Assembly: GCF_002934625.1 (NCBI RefSeq)
Contig: NZ_PTJD01000001.1
Coordinates: 310,001 to 374,000 of the forward strand
Direction of reading: 5' to 3'
DNA length: 64,000 nt
DNA from: Kineococcus xinjiangensis
GTDB taxonomy: Bacteria; Actinomycetota; Actinomycetes; Actinomycetales; Kineococcaceae
Shown here piece by piece: positions 1 to 7,333 of this stretch. Positions within the stretch are counted from its first letter, which is position 1. Every line of letters starts with the position of its first letter. The notes under the pieces are model-generated. The model did not search any database, was not told the origin of the DNA, and worked only from the letters and a program-made list of their open reading frames with translations. The translations under genes and the position numbers were made by a program.

Positions 1-437
1 TCCCGGATGCCGAAGGGCTCCAGGATCCGCAGCAGCGCGGCCAGCTTCTCGGAACTGCCCGTCGCCTCCACCGTGACCGCGTCGACGGAGACGTCGACGA
101 CGTGGGCGCGGAAGAGCTGCACCGCGTCGAGGACCTCGCCGCGGGTGGTGGCGTCGGCCCGCACCTTCACGAGCATCAGCTCGCGCTCGACCGAGGCGAC
201 GGAGTCCAGCTCGACGATCTTGAGCACGTTCACCAGCTTGTTGAGCTGCTTCGTGACCTGCTCCAGCGGCTGCTTCTCCACGTCCACGACCACGGTCATG
301 CGGGAGATGTCCGGCCGCTCGGTCGGGCCGACGGTGAGCGACTGGATGTTGAAGCCGCGCCGGGCGAACAGGGAGGAGACGCGCATCAGCACGCCCGGCT
401 TGTCCTCCACCAGGACCGACAGGGTGTGCTGGCTCAT
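1..437 (-). CDS. ilvN: Acetolactate synthase small (regulatory) subunit, 3' end outside window
   Basis: Regulatory subunit of acetohydroxyacid synthase, which binds valine and activates the catalytic IlvB subunit in isoleucine/valine/leucine synthesis. About 145 residues are visible. The N-terminal ACT domain starts almost at residue 1 with LSVLVEDKPGVLMRVSSLF, followed by RRGFNIQSLTVGPTE and DISRMTVVV, all typical of IlvN/IlvH; the second half (ELMLVKVRADATTR) is the usual C-terminal domain. The ATG at 437-435 shares one base with the ilvB stop (TGATG), so translation is coupled. The family is about 170 residues, so only the last 20-30 lie outside. ilvC is the usual next gene but cannot be seen. 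Confidence 0.96.
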   Translation of the reverse strand, partial: MSQHTLSVLVEDKPGVLMRVSSLFARRGFNIQSLTVGPTERPDISRMTVVVDVEKQPLEQVTKQLNKLVNVLKIVELDSVASVERELMLVKVRADATTRGEVLDAVQLFRAHVVDVSVDAVTVEATGSSEKLAALLRILEPFGIR

Positions 438-2386
438 CAGGAGATCACCTTCTCGGTCCCGGAGTCGTTGGAGTACAGGTCGCCGTCGACGTCGCGGTCC
501 CAGTCCGGGCTCATGCCCCGGGCGTACTGGATGGCGTCGTTGCTGACCCCGGCGGCCACCATCGGCCACACCATCGCGTCCCGGTGCACCCGGAAGTCGA
601 CGACGACGGGGACGTCGTTGATGGCCATGGCCTTCTCGATGGTCGCGTCGACGTCCTCGGGCCGCTCGCAGCGCAGGCCCACGCAGCCGTAGGCCTCCGC
701 CAGCTTCACGAAGTCCGGGATCGCCATGCCGCGCCCGGAGTGGTCACCGGAGTGCAGGTCCGTGTTGGAGTAGCGCTCGGAGTAGAAGAGCGTCTGCCAC
801 TGCCGCACCATGCCGAGGCTGGAGTTGTTGATGATCGCCACCTTGACGGGGATGTCGTTCAGGGTGCAGGTGGCGAGCTCCTGGTTGGTCATCTGGAAGC
901 AGCCGTCGCCGTCGATTGCCCACACCACGGCGTCGGGCCGCCCGACCTTGGCGCCCATCGCCGCCGGCACGGCGTAGCCCATGGTCCCGAGGCCGCCCGA
1001 GTTCAGCCAGGTGCGGGGCTTCTCGTACTGCACGAACTGCGCCGCCCACATCTGGTGCTGACCGACGCCGGCGACGTAGAGGGCGTCGGGGCCGGCGATG
1101 GCGCCGATGCGGGAGATCACGTGCTGGGGGGCGACGGTGCCGTCCTCGGCGTCGGCGTAGCCGAGGGGGTAGGTGCGCTTCCAGCCGTTCGTCTGCGCCT
1201 GCCAGTCGGCGATGTCGAGCGCGGCGCCGTCGGCCAGCTCGGCCTCCAGGGCGCGCACGAGCTCACCGGTGATGAGCTTCGCGTCGCCGACGATCGGCAC
1301 GTCCACGACCCGGTTCTTGCCGATCTCGGCGGGGTCGATGTCGGCGTGGATGACCTTCGCGTCCGGGGCGAACGAGGACAGCAGCCCGGTCACGCGGTCG
1401 TCGAAGCGGGCGCCGAGGGTGATGAGCAGGTCGGCCTTCTGCAGGGCGGTGACGGCCGCGACCGTCCCGTGCATCCCCGGCATGCCGAGGTTGACCGGGT
1501 GCGAGTCGGGCAGCGCACCGCGCGCCATCAGCGTGGTGACCGCGGGGATGCCGGTGAGGTCGGCCAGGGCGAGCAGCTCCGGGGAGGCGTCCGCCTTGAT
1601 CATGCCGCCGCCGACGTAGAGGACCGGCCGGCGGGAGGCCAGGATCAGCTTGGCGGCCTCCTTCACCTGCTTGCCGTGCGGGCGCACCGTGGGCCGGTAG
1701 CCCGGCAGGTCCACCTTCTCCGGCCACTCGAAGGACGTCGTGGCCTGCAGGGCGCTCTTCGCGACGTCGACGAGGACGGGGCCGGGACGCCCGGTGGCGG
1801 CGATGTGGAAGGCCTCGGCGATGACCCGGGGGATCTCCGCCGCGTCGGTCACGAGGTAGTTGTGCTTCGTGATCGGCACCGTGATGCCGGAGATGTCAGC
1901 TTCCTGGAACGCGTCGGTGCCGATGGCGGAGGCGCCGACCTGACCGGTGATCGCGACCATCGGGACGGAGTCCATGTTCGCGTCGGCGATCGGCGTGACG
2001 AGGTTGGTGGCCCCAGGGCCCGAGGTCGCCATGCAGACGCCCACCTTGCCGGTGGCGACCGCGTACCCCTGCGCCGCGTGCCCGGCGCCCTGCTCGTGGC
2101 GGACGAGGATGTGGCGCAGGTGCGGGGAGTCCATCAGCGGGTCGTAGGCGGGCAGGATCGCCCCGCCCGGCAGGCCGAAGACGGTGTCGACGCCGACGGC
2201 CTCGAGGGAGCGGATGAGGCTCTGCGCCCCGGTGAGGACGGCTACGGGGAGCTTCGGGTCGAGGGGCAGCGCGCCGGGGCGCTGCTCGGGGGCCGGGGCG
2301 GTGGTGGGGCTCTGGCCTGCGCTGACCTGTCCGGTGCTGCGCTCGGCGGTGCCACCGTCGGCGGCGCTGCTGTGCTGAGCGGTCAT
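437..2386 (-). CDS. ilvB: Acetolactate synthase large (catalytic) subunit
   Basis: Thiamine-diphosphate enzyme that condenses pyruvate with pyruvate or 2-oxobutyrate, the first common step of branched-chain amino-acid synthesis. It has 649 residues. About 45 low-complexity N-terminal residues precede the core [19 protein letters not shown]; the catalytic Glu lies in [15 protein letters not shown] (near residue 98), and the TPP/Mg motif [14 protein letters not shown] is near residue 495. The ATG follows AGGAG by nine bases. A leader peptide and attenuator occupy the 170 bases upstream, so Leu/Val supply probably controls ilvB-ilvN separately from ilvD. The stop overlaps ilvN. Confidence 0.97.
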   Translation of the reverse strand: MTAQHSSAADGGTAERSTGQVSAGQSPTTAPAPEQRPGALPLDPKLPVAVLTGAQSLIRSLEAVGVDTVFGLPGGAILPAYDPLMDSPHLRHILVRHEQGAGHAAQGYAVATGKVGVCMATSGPGATNLVTPIADANMDSVPMVAITGQVGASAIGTDAFQEADISGITVPITKHNYLVTDAAEIPRVIAEAFHIAATGRPGPVLVDVAKSALQATTSFEWPEKVDLPGYRPTVRPHGKQVKEAAKLILASRRPVLYVGGGMIKADASPELLALADLTGIPAVTTLMARGALPDSHPVNLGMPGMHGTVAAVTALQKADLLITLGARFDDRVTGLLSSFAPDAKVIHADIDPAEIGKNRVVDVPIVGDAKLITGELVRALEAELADGAALDIADWQAQTNGWKRTYPLGYADAEDGTVAPQHVISRIGAIAGPDALYVAGVGQHQMWAAQFVQYEKPRTWLNSGGLGTMGYAVPAAMGAKVGRPDAVVWAIDGDGCFQMTNQELATCTLNDIPVKVAIINNSSLGMVRQWQTLFYSERYSNTDLHSGDHSGRGMAIPDFVKLAEAYGCVGLRCERPEDVDATIEKAMAINDVPVVVDFRVHRDAMVWPMVAAGVSNDAIQYARGMSPDWDRDVDGDLYSNDSGTEKVIS

Positions 2387-2461
2387 CTCGGGTGCTCCTG
2401 TCGCGGTGTCGGCGTGCGGCTCTCGGGACGGTGGGCGCCCGGCCGCTCGGGGCCGGACGCG

Positions 2462-2497
2462 AAAAGACCCCTCCGCCCGCGGGCATGACGAGGGGTC
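2462..2497 (-). terminator. ilvBN attenuator terminator
   Basis: On the minus strand GACCCCTC (2497-2490) pairs perfectly with GAGGGGTC (2473-2466) around a 16-base loop and is followed by TTTT (2465-2462), a classical intrinsic terminator. It lies between the leader peptide stop (2516) and the ilvB start (2386), so it can only act as an attenuator. The antiterminator pairing was not resolved by eye. Confidence 0.8.
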
Positions 2498-2515
2498 GCG
2501 CGCACGGCCGGGATG

Positions 2516-2554
2516 TCAGCCGGCGCGCTGTCCGAGTACTACGAGGAGCTGCAC
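2516..2554 (-). CDS. Attenuator leader peptide of ilvBN (12 aa)
   Basis: GTG at 2554-2552 reads M-Q-L-L-V-V-L-G-Q-R-A-G then TGA at 2518-2516. Five of twelve codons are Leu or Val in one run (L-L-V-V-L), the signature of transcription attenuation by charged tRNA levels. An in-frame GTG two codons earlier (2560) would give 14 residues, but the later GTG lies exactly 6 bases after the -10 box TACGGT, as in the many leaderless genes here. The stop codon is 19 bases before an intrinsic terminator. Similar short Leu/Val/Ile leader peptides precede ilvB in Corynebacterium and Streptomyces. Translation is inferred. Confidence 0.75.
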   Translation of the reverse strand: MQLLVVLGQRAG

Positions 2555-2560
2555 CCGCAC

Positions 2561-2590
2561 ACCGTATCCCGCGCCGGCGCGGGATGTCAG
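2561..2590 (-). promoter_or_regulatory. ilvB promoter with palindromic spacer
   Basis: On the minus strand a -35 box CTGACA (2590-2585) and a -10 box TACGGT (2566-2561) are separated by 18 bases. Those 18 bases (2584-2567) are a perfect palindrome, TCCCGCGCCGGCGCGGGA. Transcription would start near 2554, the first base of the leader peptide GTG. Because the palindrome lies upstream of the start it would not be in the RNA, so it may be a DNA operator. The 13-base segment carrying the -35 box (GGCTGACATCCCG) is repeated at 2523-2511 across the leader stop codon. Confidence 0.6.
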
Positions 2591-2640
2591 CCGAGCCCCA
2601 GATTCGTCTCACATCGTGGACGAGTCGTCCAGAAGGCGGA

Positions 2641-2660
2641 CACGGCCCCGCAGGGCCGTG
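2641..2660 (-). terminator. Hairpin terminator after ilvD
   Basis: CACGGCCC and GGGCCGTG form an 8-bp stem with a 4-base loop 12 bases past the ilvD stop. There is no strong T-tract, as is common in high-GC actinobacteria. It separates the ilvD transcript from the ilvB promoter. A second small palindrome, TGGACGAGTCGTCCA at 2617-2631, follows it. Confidence 0.55.
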
Positions 2661-2672
2661 CCCGCCCGGACG

Positions 2673-4424
2673 TCAGAGGCAGACCGCGCCGACCGAGGCC
2701 GACTGCACCGTGCGCGCGTACTTGGCCAGCACGCCGCGGGTGTAGACCGGCGGCAGCGGCTGCCAGCCCTCCCGGCGCGCCGCCAGCTCCGCCTCGTCAA
2801 CCAGCACGTCCAGGCGCGCCGCGGCGACGTCGAGGCGGATGCGGTCCCCGTCGCGCACGAACGCGATCGGCCCCGCGTCGACGGCCTCCGGGGCCACGTG
2901 CCCCACGCACAGGCCCGTCGTGCCGCCGGAGAAGCGCCCGTCGGTGAGCAGCAGCACGTCCTTGCCCAGGCCCGCGCCCTTGATGGCGGCGGTGATGGCG
3001 AGCATCTCCCGCATCCCGGGGCCACCCTTGGGGCCCTCGTAGCGGATGACGACGACGTCGCCGGCGGTGATGCGGCCGTCCTCCAGCGCATCCATCGCCG
3101 CGCGCTCGCGGTCGAAGACCCGGGCGGTGCCCTCGAACACGTCGGAGTCGAATCCGGCGCTCTTCACCACCGCACCGCCCGGCGCGAGGCTGCCGGACAG
3201 GATCGTGATGCCGCCGGTGGCGTGGATCGGGTTGTCCAGCGCCCGCAGCACGACGCCGTCCGGGTCCGGCGGGGCGATGTCGGCCAGGTTCTCCGCCATC
3301 GTCCGCCCCGTCACGGTGAGGCAGTCGCCGTGCAGGAGCCCCGCGTCGAGCAGCGCGCGCATCACCACCGGGATCCCGCCGATGCGGTCCATGTCGGCCA
3401 TCACGTGCCGCCCGAAGGGCTTGAGGTCGCCCAGGTGCGGCACGCGGGCGCCGATGCGCTGGAAGTCCTCCAGCGTCAGGTCCACCTCGGCCTCGTGGGC
3501 GATCGCCAGCAGGTGCAGGACGGCGTTGGTGGACCCGCCCAGCGACATCACGACGGCGATGGCGTTCTCGAACGCCTCCTTGGTGAGGATCTGCCGCGCG
3601 GTGATGCCCTTGCGCAGCAGGTTCACCACGGCCTCCCCCGACGCGCGGGCGTACCCGTCGCGGCGGCGGTCCGGTGCGGGCGGGGCGGCGCTGCCCGGCA
3701 GGGACATCCCGAGCGCCTCGGCCGAGGCCGCCATGGTGTTGGCCGTGTACATGCCGCCGCAGGCGCCCTCACCGGGGCAGATGGCCCGCTCGATGGCGTC
3801 GACGTCCTCGCGCGACATCAGCCCCCGCGCGCACGCCCCGACCGCCTCGAAGGCGTCGATGATCGTGACCTCGCGCTCGCTGCCGTCGGACATCTTCGCG
3901 TAGCCGGGCAGGATGGAGCCGGCGTAGAGGAAGACCGCGGCGAGGTCGAGGCGGGCGGCGGCCATCATCATCCCGGGCAGCGACTTGTCGCAGCCCGCCA
4001 GCAGCACGGAGCCGTCGAGGCGCTCGGCGCTCATCACCGTCTCGACCGAGTCGGCGATGACCTCGCGGCTGACGAGGGAGAAGTGCATGCCCTCGTGCCC
4101 CATCGAGATGCCGTCGGAGACGCTGATCGTGCCGAACTCCATGGGGAAGCCGCCGGCCTCCCGCACCCCCACCTTCACCTCCTTGGCGAGGCGGTCGAGG
4201 CTGAGGTTGCACGGGGTGATCTCGTTCCAGCTGCTCGCGACGCCGATCTGGGGCTTGGCGAAGTCCTCGTCGCCCATGCCGACGGCGCGGAGCATGCCGC
4301 GGGCCGCGGCGCGCTCGAGGCCGTCGGTCACGTCGCGGCTGCGGGGCTTGATGTCGACGCCGGGGTCGGCGCCGCCGTTCGTCGGGGTGCCCTGCCCGGG
4401 TGCTGCGGAGGTCTCGGAGCTCAC
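2673..4424 (-). CDS. ilvD: Dihydroxy-acid dehydratase
   Basis: Iron-sulfur enzyme that dehydrates 2,3-dihydroxy-isovalerate and 2,3-dihydroxy-3-methylvalerate to the 2-oxo acids. It has 583 residues, normal for the family. Candidate cluster ligands are Cys72 (EITPCN), Cys145 (GCDKSLPG) and Cys222 ([14 protein letters not shown]), the three-cysteine pattern. [19 protein letters not shown] near the C terminus is the conserved substrate-site loop. The GTG start lies six bases after TAGACT (4436-4431) with no ribosome-binding site, so the mRNA is probably leaderless. ilvD is transcribed first, but a terminator and a separate promoter lie between it and ilvBN. Confidence 0.96.
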   Translation of the reverse strand: MSSETSAAPGQGTPTNGGADPGVDIKPRSRDVTDGLERAAARGMLRAVGMGDEDFAKPQIGVASSWNEITPCNLSLDRLAKEVKVGVREAGGFPMEFGTISVSDGISMGHEGMHFSLVSREVIADSVETVMSAERLDGSVLLAGCDKSLPGMMMAAARLDLAAVFLYAGSILPGYAKMSDGSEREVTIIDAFEAVGACARGLMSREDVDAIERAICPGEGACGGMYTANTMAASAEALGMSLPGSAAPPAPDRRRDGYARASGEAVVNLLRKGITARQILTKEAFENAIAVVMSLGGSTNAVLHLLAIAHEAEVDLTLEDFQRIGARVPHLGDLKPFGRHVMADMDRIGGIPVVMRALLDAGLLHGDCLTVTGRTMAENLADIAPPDPDGVVLRALDNPIHATGGITILSGSLAPGGAVVKSAGFDSDVFEGTARVFDRERAAMDALEDGRITAGDVVVIRYEGPKGGPGMREMLAITAAIKGAGLGKDVLLLTDGRFSGGTTGLCVGHVAPEAVDAGPIAFVRDGDRIRLDVAAARLDVLVDEAELAARREGWQPLPPVYTRGVLAKYARTVQSASVGAVCL

Positions 4425-4552
4425 GGTCGGAGTCTAGGTGCGCCGGGCGCGGCGGGGGGCGCACTCCCCCGCTCAAGGTGGACACCGCGTCTCGGCATGC
4501 GGACCGCCCGGCGGTCCACCCGCGGAGACCGGCCCCCCAGCGGCCACCGCGG

Positions 4553-4577
4553 GTGTGACCGGCGGCTCCCGGGGTAC
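4553..4577 (+). promoter_or_regulatory. Candidate sigma-B/SigF-type stress promoter
   Basis: GTGTGA (4553-4558), a 13-base spacer and GGGTAC (4572-4577) resemble the actinobacterial sigma-B family promoter (GTTTNN or GNGTNN, then GGGTAN). Transcription would start about three bases before the ATG at 4587. The aquaporin gene in this window has a similar box pair with the same spacer length. Confidence 0.45.
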
Positions 4578-4586
4578 CGCAGGGAC

Positions 4587-4790
4587 ATGACGCACCACGA
4601 CAAGCCCGAGGAGCACTCCGACGACCACGGCGCCACCACGGCGTCCACCGACGCCGAGGGCCGCGACCAGGACGCCGACCCCGGCAGCCTCAACCCCCGC
4701 GACCTGCGCGGGCAGCACACCGGCGACGGGGCTCGCGAGGACGAGGGCGAGCCGGACGCCGACCCCGGGCAGCTCAACCCGCGGGACTGA
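4587..4790 (+). CDS. Small acidic protein with twin DADPG-x-LNPRD motifs
   Basis: A 67-residue, very hydrophilic, acidic protein with no signal peptide, membrane segment or cysteine. It starts MTHHDKPEEHSDDHG and carries an 11-residue motif twice, DADPGSLNPRD near the middle and DADPGQLNPRD at the extreme C terminus, joined by an Asp/Glu/Gly-rich linker. The composition suggests an intrinsically disordered protein. An AGGG lies just before the ATG, and the sigma-B-like promoter immediately upstream hints at stress expression. I do not recognise a named family. The exact repeat is the main evidence that the frame is real. Confidence 0.65.
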   Translation: MTHHDKPEEHSDDHGATTASTDAEGRDQDADPGSLNPRDLRGQHTGDGAREDEGEPDADPGQLNPRD

Positions 4791-4822
4791 CGCGCGCGCC
4801 CGGTGCGCAGGAGGGAGCGGCG

Positions 4823-5131
4823 GTGGTGGGGGGACGCAGACCGAAGGTCAGCGGCGCCAGGGTCGCAGCCAGCGGCACCTGGACCGACGACGAGGGGGTG
4901 CGCGCCCCCGCGGGCGAGGTCCACGCCTGGGAGCCGGGCACGAACCAGACGGTCTGCGGGCTGCCGCTGCACCGCGCGGGACTGACCCGCTTCAGCCACG
5001 TCCCCTGGTCCGAGGTGCAGCCCGACACGGGCGGCGTCGCCGACGAGGTGGGCTGGGTGTGCCCGCGCTGCTCCGCGGCCGCGGGGGGCCGGGCGGAGCG
5101 GCGCTGGCAGCGCACCGACCCCCGGCCCTGA
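4823..5131 (+). CDS. Small protein with a C/H...CPRC putative zinc site
   Basis: 102 residues of unknown function. Its pattern recurs in actinobacteria as far as I can recall: HAWEPG, CGLPLHRAGLTRF, then W, DEVGWVCPRCSAAAG. The CG-x3-H and CPRC pairs could bind zinc. The GTG start is preceded by AGGAGGGAG about seven bases upstream. It begins 32 bases after the small acidic gene on the same strand and may be co-transcribed. It ends just before a strong bidirectional hairpin. No catalytic motif was found. Confidence 0.7.
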   Translation: MVGGRRPKVSGARVAASGTWTDDEGVRAPAGEVHAWEPGTNQTVCGLPLHRAGLTRFSHVPWSEVQPDTGGVADEVGWVCPRCSAAAGGRAERRWQRTDPRP

Positions 5132-5148
5132 GCTCAGGGCCACCGCGC

Positions 5149-5196
5149 ATCGCCTGCTCCCGCGGACCCCGACCGGGGTCCGCGGGAGCAGGCGAT
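5149..5196. terminator. Strong bidirectional terminator hairpin
   Basis: A perfect 22-bp inverted repeat (5149-5170 against 5175-5196) with loop GACC lies between two convergent genes ending at 5131 (+) and 5215 (-). The stem alone is the evidence; no long T-tract flanks it. Confidence 0.85.
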
Positions 5197-5214
5197 CCTC
5201 ACGTGCGGGCGACC

Positions 5215-5550
5215 TCAGCGGCGCGGCTGCGCGGGGTTGGTGGGAACGCCGTGGGACGGCGGGTTCATCGGCGGGGCGCCGCTCTCACCCAGCAGCGGCC
5301 CGCTGGGCGCGCCCGCCGTCTCGGGCGTCGCGGCGGTGGGGTCCCCGCCGGACGGCTCGGCCCCCTGTGCCAGCTGCCCGGCCCGGGCGCGCAGGATCGT
5401 CAGGACGGGCTCCCTCGCCCCGTGCTCCTCCTCGTAGGCGATGAGCGTGCCCAGGGCGTCCGCGTCCAGCGAGCGGATGCGGTCGCCGAGAGTGGCGACG
5501 GGCAGGTGGTCGTAGTCCGGCAGCGGCAGCGCCGCGCGGTCGTCGGTCAC
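5215..5550 (-). CDS. Conserved hypothetical protein (actinobacterial, disordered tail)
   Basis: 111 residues. A compact N-terminal half (ALPLPDYDHLPVATLGDRIRSL, AYEEEHGARE, VLTILRARAGQLAQGAEPSGG) resembles a small actinobacterial domain found at the end of lipid-droplet-like or hypothetical proteins. The C-terminal half is Pro/Gly/Ala-rich and ends NPAQPRR. I chose the GTG at 5550 because it follows AGGAGG by about five bases; longer readings would start in non-coding sequence. It is divergent from narK. The function is unknown. Confidence 0.7.
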   Translation of the reverse strand: MTDDRAALPLPDYDHLPVATLGDRIRSLDADALGTLIAYEEEHGAREPVLTILRARAGQLAQGAEPSGGDPTAATPETAGAPSGPLLGESGAPPMNPPSHGVPTNPAQPRR

Positions 5551-5744
5551 GGGACCTCCTCGGAAGCGGTTCCTCTGGCATGCCCGGGTCCGGTGGGCTC
5601 GGGCCGGTCGTGCTGCACGGGGGCCTGGGCGACCCGCACTCCTCCCGTACCCGCGACCGAGGGGATCGACGCACGTCCGTGGCGGCGATGTTGCGCGGCG
5701 CTCACCCGGCACCGACCGCGCTGTGAGGGCGGCGTGCGGCAGCG

Positions 5745-5771
5745 GTAACAGAAGGCGCACCACCCCGAAAC
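5745..5771 (+). promoter_or_regulatory. Candidate GlnR box upstream of narK
   Basis: GTAAC (5745-5749), CGCAC (5756-5760) and GAAAC (5767-5771) recur with an exact 11-base phase, each ending in AC. This matches the GlnR box pattern (gTnAC-n6-GaAAC) that controls nitrogen genes in actinobacteria. A possible -10 box TACCGT is at 5782-5787. The location before a nitrate/nitrite operon supports the call; the middle half-site is weak. Confidence 0.45.
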
Positions 5772-5843
5772 ACGCTCTTCCTACCGTGGCGGCACGCCCG
5801 GGCGGCCCCCGTCCCCGGCCTCGCCCCCACCCCGAGGAGCCTC

Positions 5844-7241
5844 ATGGCCACCACCACGGACTCCCCCGCCACCGCCGCGGTCGGCACCGTCGCCGCGCCG
5901 CGCCCCGGCCGCTGGATCGACGACTTCGACCCCGAGGACAGCGCGCAGTGGGAGACCACGGGCAGGCCCGCCGCCCGGCGCAACCTCGCCCTGTCGATCG
6001 TCGCGGAGTTCCTCGGCTTCTCGGTGTGGCAGCTCTGGACGATCGTGACGCCCAGCCTCGGCCGCGCGGGCTTCGACCTGACCGCCAACCAGATGTTCTG
6101 GCTCATCGCCATCCCGAACCTGGTGGGCGCCACCCTGCGCTTCCCGTACACCTTCGCGGTGCCGCGCTTCGGCGGCCGGAACTGGACGATCGTCTCCGCC
6201 CTGCTGCTGCTCGTGCCCTGCGCCGGCCTCGCGTGGGTCGTGCAGAACCCCGACACGCCGTTCTGGCTGATGTGCCTGGTGGCCGCCACGGCCGGCGTCG
6301 GCGGCGGCAACTTCGCCAGCTCGATGGCGAACATCTCCTTCTTCTACCCCGAGCGGGAGAAGGGCGCCGCCCTCGGCCTCAACGCCGCCGGCGGCAACCT
6401 CGGCGTCGCCGTCGTCCAGCTCGCCGTGCCGCTCGTCGTCATCTCCGGCGCCGGCATCGCCCTGGAGCGGGCGGGCATCGTCTTCATCCCGCTGGTGGTC
6501 CTGTCCGCGGTCCTGGCGTGGAAGCACATGGACAACCTCTCCAGCGCCAGGGCCGACCTCGCCGGCTACGCGGCCGCGGTGAAGGACCGCCACACCTGGA
6601 TCGTCTCCTTCCTCTACATCGGCACGTTCGGCTCGTTCATCGGTTACGCAGGGGTCTTCCCCACCCTCATCGGCAGGCAGTTCCCGGAGATCGCCTTCAC
6701 CTGGTCCTTCATCGGCCTGCCCGGCGTTCCGCTCACCCTGGCGTTCCTGGGGGCGCTCGTGGGTTCCCTCGCCCGCCCCTACGGCGGACGGGTCGCGGAC
6801 CGCCTCGGCGGCGCGCGGGTCAGCATCGCCGCCTACGCGGTGATGGTGGCCGGAGCCCTCGGGGTCGTCGCGGCGCTGCGCAGCCACAGCTTCGCGCTCT
6901 TCTTCGGCTCCTTCATGGTGCTCTTCATCGCCACCGGGATGGGCAACGGCTCGGTCTACCGGATGATCCCGGCGATCTTCCGGGCCGGGGTGGACACCTC
7001 CGACCGCCTGGCCCTGACCATGGCCAAGCGCGAGGCGGCCGCCTGCATCGGCATCGCGGCGGGCATCGGCGGCTACGGCGGTTTCCTCATCCCCCGCGGG
7101 TTCGCCATGTCCCTGACCCAGTTCGGCTCCCTCGCCCCGGCGCTGCTGGTCTTCATCGGCTTCTACGTCGTCTGCATCGCCGTCACCTGGTCCTGCTACC
7201 TGCGCCGCACCGGCACCCGCTTCGCCGACGCGGTCGTCTGA
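5844..7241 (+). CDS. narK: Nitrate/nitrite transporter, MFS NarK family
   Basis: Inner-membrane transporter of 465 residues with about twelve hydrophobic segments. The nitrate signature GVGGGNFASSMANISFFYP is in the fifth segment region, and the second signature GMGNGSVYRMIPAIF is in the C-terminal half. The N terminus (about 45 residues) is cytoplasmic. The ATG follows GAGGAG. It lies 92 bases before nirB on the same strand, so it most likely imports nitrate or exports/imports nitrite for NirBD. No nitrate reductase gene is in the window, so the in-cell source of nitrite is not shown here. Confidence 0.93.
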   Translation: MATTTDSPATAAVGTVAAPRPGRWIDDFDPEDSAQWETTGRPAARRNLALSIVAEFLGFSVWQLWTIVTPSLGRAGFDLTANQMFWLIAIPNLVGATLRFPYTFAVPRFGGRNWTIVSALLLLVPCAGLAWVVQNPDTPFWLMCLVAATAGVGGGNFASSMANISFFYPEREKGAALGLNAAGGNLGVAVVQLAVPLVVISGAGIALERAGIVFIPLVVLSAVLAWKHMDNLSSARADLAGYAAAVKDRHTWIVSFLYIGTFGSFIGYAGVFPTLIGRQFPEIAFTWSFIGLPGVPLTLAFLGALVGSLARPYGGRVADRLGGARVSIAAYAVMVAGALGVVAALRSHSFALFFGSFMVLFIATGMGNGSVYRMIPAIFRAGVDTSDRLALTMAKREAAACIGIAAGIGGYGGFLIPRGFAMSLTQFGSLAPALLVFIGFYVVCIAVTWSCYLRRTGTRFADAVV

Positions 7242-7333
7242 GCGGCACCGCCCCGCCCCGGAACCCCCCGTGCGAGAGGGAAACCCCATGAGCCCCACCC
7301 ACCGCTCCCCCGCCCCCGTGGAGGTGTGACCAG

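Noticed and set aside
584-2488. Long plus-strand open frame (over 600 codons) opposite ilvB
   Set aside because: It is antisense to a clear acetolactate synthase; its translation is His/Val/Gly/Asp-rich with no domain. High GC leaves long stop-free frames on the opposite strand throughout this window.
2641-2672. T-box or other known riboswitch between ilvD and ilvB
   Set aside because: The 286-base gap is fully explained by the ilvD hairpin, a promoter, a leader peptide and an attenuator. No T-box consensus stretch was found.
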